From Alisma plantago-aquatica (Eukaryota; Streptophyta; Magnoliopsida; Alismatales; Alismataceae), in contig OY856409.1 in NCBI GenBank assembly GCA_963693085.1, forward strand, positions 524,084,803 to 524,148,802: 64,000 nt of DNA, written 5' to 3'. Numbering within the stretch: position 1 is the stretch's first letter; every line of letters starts with the position of its first letter. A model generated the notes under the pieces. The model was not told the DNA's origin and made no database searches. It worked only from the letters and a program-made list of their open reading frames with translations. Below are positions 60,870 to 64,000 of the stretch, piece by piece. A program made the translations under genes and the position numbers.

Positions 60870-62340
60870 TGAGGACTCAATTGGTTAATCCACTTAGACA
60901 CTTGTTGTAATTGAGGACTCAATTGGTCAATTCAATTGGATACCTTATGTAATGGAGGTCCAAGGTGATTGAATCTCTTGAGAATAGAGATGATAAATGA
61001 TTAATTGATCAAATGATGATTAGTAATGATGATAATTGAAGGTACAAAGGTTGAAACCCTAATAGTACCTAAGTGATTAGTGCCAATTAAGGAATGAAAC
61101 CTAATTTCTTATAGGATCAATGACTTGGTACACTATGTTAATCATAGTAGTATGTACTTGATGGAAGGGTTGATATGACCTAATCAAGTTGAGATGATGA
61201 TAGAATGAATTCATATATGAATATGATTCATGTGGTGATTATGGGTATGATCCTTAAAGTAGAGAGATCATGAAACCCTAATCATGAACATAAACCCTAA
61301 TCGACAGGGTTATTGTGTTCTAACCCTAATTGAGGGCAATTCTAAATGAAACTCTAATTGAGGGTGTATCCTTGTGAAACCCTAGTTGAAGGTGTATCTA
61401 TCTGAAGCCTAATCCTAATAATGGAATAGTAGTTGATACCCTGAAAAGGGAAGTATCTAATGTGGCTTTTTATAGGCAACTTTATAATAAAACAATGCCT
61501 TAAACTAAGATAAGTCCATATCAAGTGAGATAGTTGGACAATTATAATGTGTGGCCTATGCATTATATGCTAAGGGTGAGTATTTGGTGATGGAATGTAT
61601 TAAGAGGGGAAATAACATAATACAGGATAAAGTTGGTTAACTCAAGAGGGTCTGAAATGATGAGAAAATGATACATCAAGATATGATGGTTATCACATTC
61701 AGAACTTCAGGGTTTATATACCTTGATATACTCCAAATCCAAAATAATTGGGTAAGAAATATATGAAGTGTGATATGCAACCATTAAAATGAAATGTAAT
61801 GAGTTGTTGCACTTGATGAGTGTTAATTAATGCACCTTGAAAATGGGGTTAAGCCCAAATGATGAGTATGATGTAGTCATACCATGATGAGGAGGAGAAA
61901 TGAACTCATTCGTTGAACTAATGATCATTAATGTTATATGATGAGACTAATGATCTTGAATAAATATTTATGATATCTTTGAATAAGGTGTTGCCTAGTG
62001 AGAGGTGACAAGATGTGAATGACCTTGTGAGCCATGTGAATAAGTTGTTGCCTAGTGAGAGGTGACAAAATGAGCAGTGGCCTGATGAGCCATGTGTGAT
62101 GCTTGGGTAACAAGTATCATGTATACCTTGGTCAGATGACCTGAAGGTGATAGTTACCTAATAAATGGTAATGATGCTCAATGATGAGTGAAGGATTTGA
62201 ATACCTAGAACTATATGATTATGGTGATGAGAATGTGAAGGGATGAGAATTCCCAGTATTGAAGTGAGGGACTGAGTTCCCAGGGTCTTTGAAAAACTGA
62301 TAAATATCTGATGAAAGTAGTACATGTCTCTTTATAGCAT
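60870..62340. other. AT-rich part of G with AAACCCTAA words
   Basis: No gene seen. AAACCCTAA and AACCCTAAT recur (for example 61060, 61273, 61291, 61322). A GCCTAGTGAGAGGTGACAA segment is repeated at about 61993 and 62052. Confidence 0.6.
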
Positions 62341-63764
62341 TGTTGTAATAAGTTATGTTTGAGAACTTGGTTGATGCTAAAAGAATATGAGAATGTACTT
62401 AATAAATCAAGTGAAATCTATTCATGTAGTGCTCTAACCATAGATCCATCATCGTCAGGAATAGGTGATGGTGAAACGGGTGCCCGCGGCAAAACCCAGA
62501 GCACATATTTTGAACATGTGGGGGTAAATGGGCGAAAACATTCTTACGTCCTCTTGAAGAGATTGTTGGAAGGTAAATAAGAAAACTCTCAATCCTTCAT
62601 GAATATGTCGGGATGGATGTATCACGAATCTCCTGATGATTGGGTTAGATGCTGTACACATCTCCCAATGATACTTAATGTCAGATCGAGGAGATAAATA
62701 AGAAATCTCTCGATTGGCGATGAGAGTGCAGTTGACGCTATAACTCTATAGCGAAGGTGCCAGTATACCCTGGTTAGCTAGTTAGCAGAGACATGAGATG
62801 TCCTACATGTGGTCTCTTACGGACCGATATGGATGAGGTCTTGGAGTCCGGCTCTTCCATTGACCTATGTATGGTACCGATTTCGACTCCTAGCATTGGT
62901 CGGTTGGAGTATGAGCGGTATACCTCATCTCCTCAGAGCATAAGTGTGATTGTAAAATGTAATCAGCCGTATAGCATGTTTGCTTAAGGATTGAATATGA
63001 TGATTCATTGGCTGATGTTGCATTTCTTTGTGTATTCCTTAGTAGATAAATGTTAATTATGTTTCTTTATATTCTCTGCAAGGTAGACAGATGAATTACT
63101 TATCTACCATGGGTAGATGCAATGACCTCCTTGAGAATGGAGATTATCTTATTCTTTTCTATGATGAATAATTCTGCCTGATAATGTAAAAGTAACCCAT
63201 GCTCAGTTTTAATTTAATAAACTGCAATAACAATGTTTTTGGCGGAGAGTTATATCTCTCACTGGGGAAATTTTCAATTGTCTCACCCCCGTGGGAAACA
63301 TTTTTTTAGGTATGCATGGGAGGCAAAGCAGAAATCCTAGAACAAAGAAAGAGAAATAGCAACAACAACAGTAGGGACAACAATAAGATCTCAGGTGGAG
63401 ATATTGTCTGTCTAGTCATACATATAGTAGTTCTATGTGTCGTCTCTGTACTCTCAGGTCCTTAGAGTTTTTAGTCAGTGTCTTATGAATCAATGTGAGG
63501 TTTTGGCTTGATGCCTCGAGATTCATATACTATCTGTATATAATGTTTATAAGACAGTTGATGTTGTAATCTTTGAGAAGGAATGGTACATGTTGTGTAC
63601 TTGTGAACCAGGATGAATTTGAAATAATTTGGTTCTTGGTTAAAGAGTTTTCCTGTGAATGGATCTCTTTGAAAAAGTTTTAATTTTCAGTGATTTTCAG
63701 TAATCCGCTGCAAATAATTCGCTTCCGCATTAGTTAATCATGTTTTTGTGAGACGGTCGCCACA

Positions 63765-63769
63765 AGTCA
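63765..63769. repeat. Target-site duplication AGTCA, right side of G
   Basis: Partner of 57605-57609. Confidence 0.85.
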
Positions 63770-64000
63770 ATCAGTGGAATCCCCTTCTGCACTCATCTAT
63801 TGATGAAGATCCTACATGACACATGTCGATGAGATCCTAGATCCATCTTCTGATAAAAGTCCACATGCATAAAAAATTTCATGAAGTTGATTGCTAATAG
63901 AACTTCAGTTTTGTCTACAAATGAAGCCACATACTAATAGAAATTTAGCATCATCTACCAATTAAGTTGCAAACCAGTGCAGCTATCTACTAAATGAAAT
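63770..64000. other. Resumed flank of G, presumably element F, to the window end
   Basis: No frame or motif recognised. By the nesting logic it should continue the sequence left of 57605. Confidence 0.4.

Larger units (their letters stand above)
57610..63764 (+). mobile_element. Solo LTR G, 6155 bp, inserted in F
   Basis: Starts TGTAACACCCC and ends GGTCGCCACA with a perfect 5-bp duplication AGTCA on each side and no internal region, primer-binding site or polypurine tract: the signature of a solo LTR left by recombination between the two LTRs of one element. The block architecture near its end (CTCACCCCC, then TTTTTTTAGGTA about 455 bp before the end) resembles the LTRs of A and block H. 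Its length is exceptional for an LTR. It includes a hairpin-motif array in ~200-bp units. No protein frame is supported. Confidence 0.8.

Noticed and set aside
60870..61400. AAACCCTAA-like words as an interstitial telomere
   Set aside because: They are isolated single words in AT-rich DNA, not tandem TTTAGGG arrays.

Overview
The window is nuclear DNA from a land plant, almost certainly a flowering plant with a large, repeat-rich genome. It holds plant-type Ty1/copia and Ty3/gypsy LTR retrotransposons primed by initiator-Met tRNA, a degenerate non-LTR reverse transcriptase, a CACTA-type transposon end and AT-rich spacer with many AAACCCTAA-like words. I found no intact host gene, rRNA, credible tRNA, CRISPR array or prokaryotic feature. 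Every recognisable coding region is a broken transposon gene. The species cannot be named from this sequence.

Layout. 1-9.0 kb: two copies of the same dead reverse transcriptase (1-885 and 2557-3447; only the second continues to about 4.93 kb), a (TA)n tract, and old spacer with faint traces of other elements. 9.0-11.3 kb: a fragment of a copia LTR (E) cut off just before a CACTA-like terminus, followed by a GC-rich segment that may be captured. 11.3-20.2 kb: copia element D (+ strand) with both LTRs, primer-binding site, polypurine tract and a broken gag-pol; its 3' LTR is interrupted at 20236 by gypsy element C. 20.2-36.4 kb: element C (- strand), itself split by copia element B (27164-36176, - strand, target duplication CACTT), which belongs to the same family as D. 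36.4-38.9 kb: an LTR-like block (H) lying exactly where C stops and another gypsy element, F, begins. 38.9-64 kb: F (- strand, Tat-like, RT/RNase H to the right, second RNase H and integrase to the left) is split by element A (40822-51876, + strand, 3.4-kb LTRs, target duplication TAGAG) and again by G, an apparent solo LTR of 6155 bp (57610-63764, target duplication AGTCA).

How it fits together. The region grew by insertion of elements into elements: B into C, C into D, A and G into F. Removing A rejoins F's reading frame across the RNase H region. The order of events can be read from target duplications, which I checked base by base for A, B and G.

Most notable signals: (i) G carries about 20 copies of a hairpin-forming motif, AAACGGTTT-CA-AAACCGTTT, in units of roughly 200 bp, with a paired T-to-C/A-to-G change that keeps the arms complementary; (ii) the D/B copia family carries clusters of the palindrome TGAACCGATCGGTTCA upstream of the LTR TATA box and again in the leader; (iii) the non-LTR element ends in a Cys/His motif and a conserved domain that may be a restriction-like endonuclease. 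I saw no previously undescribed gene system; the interest lies in these repeat architectures.
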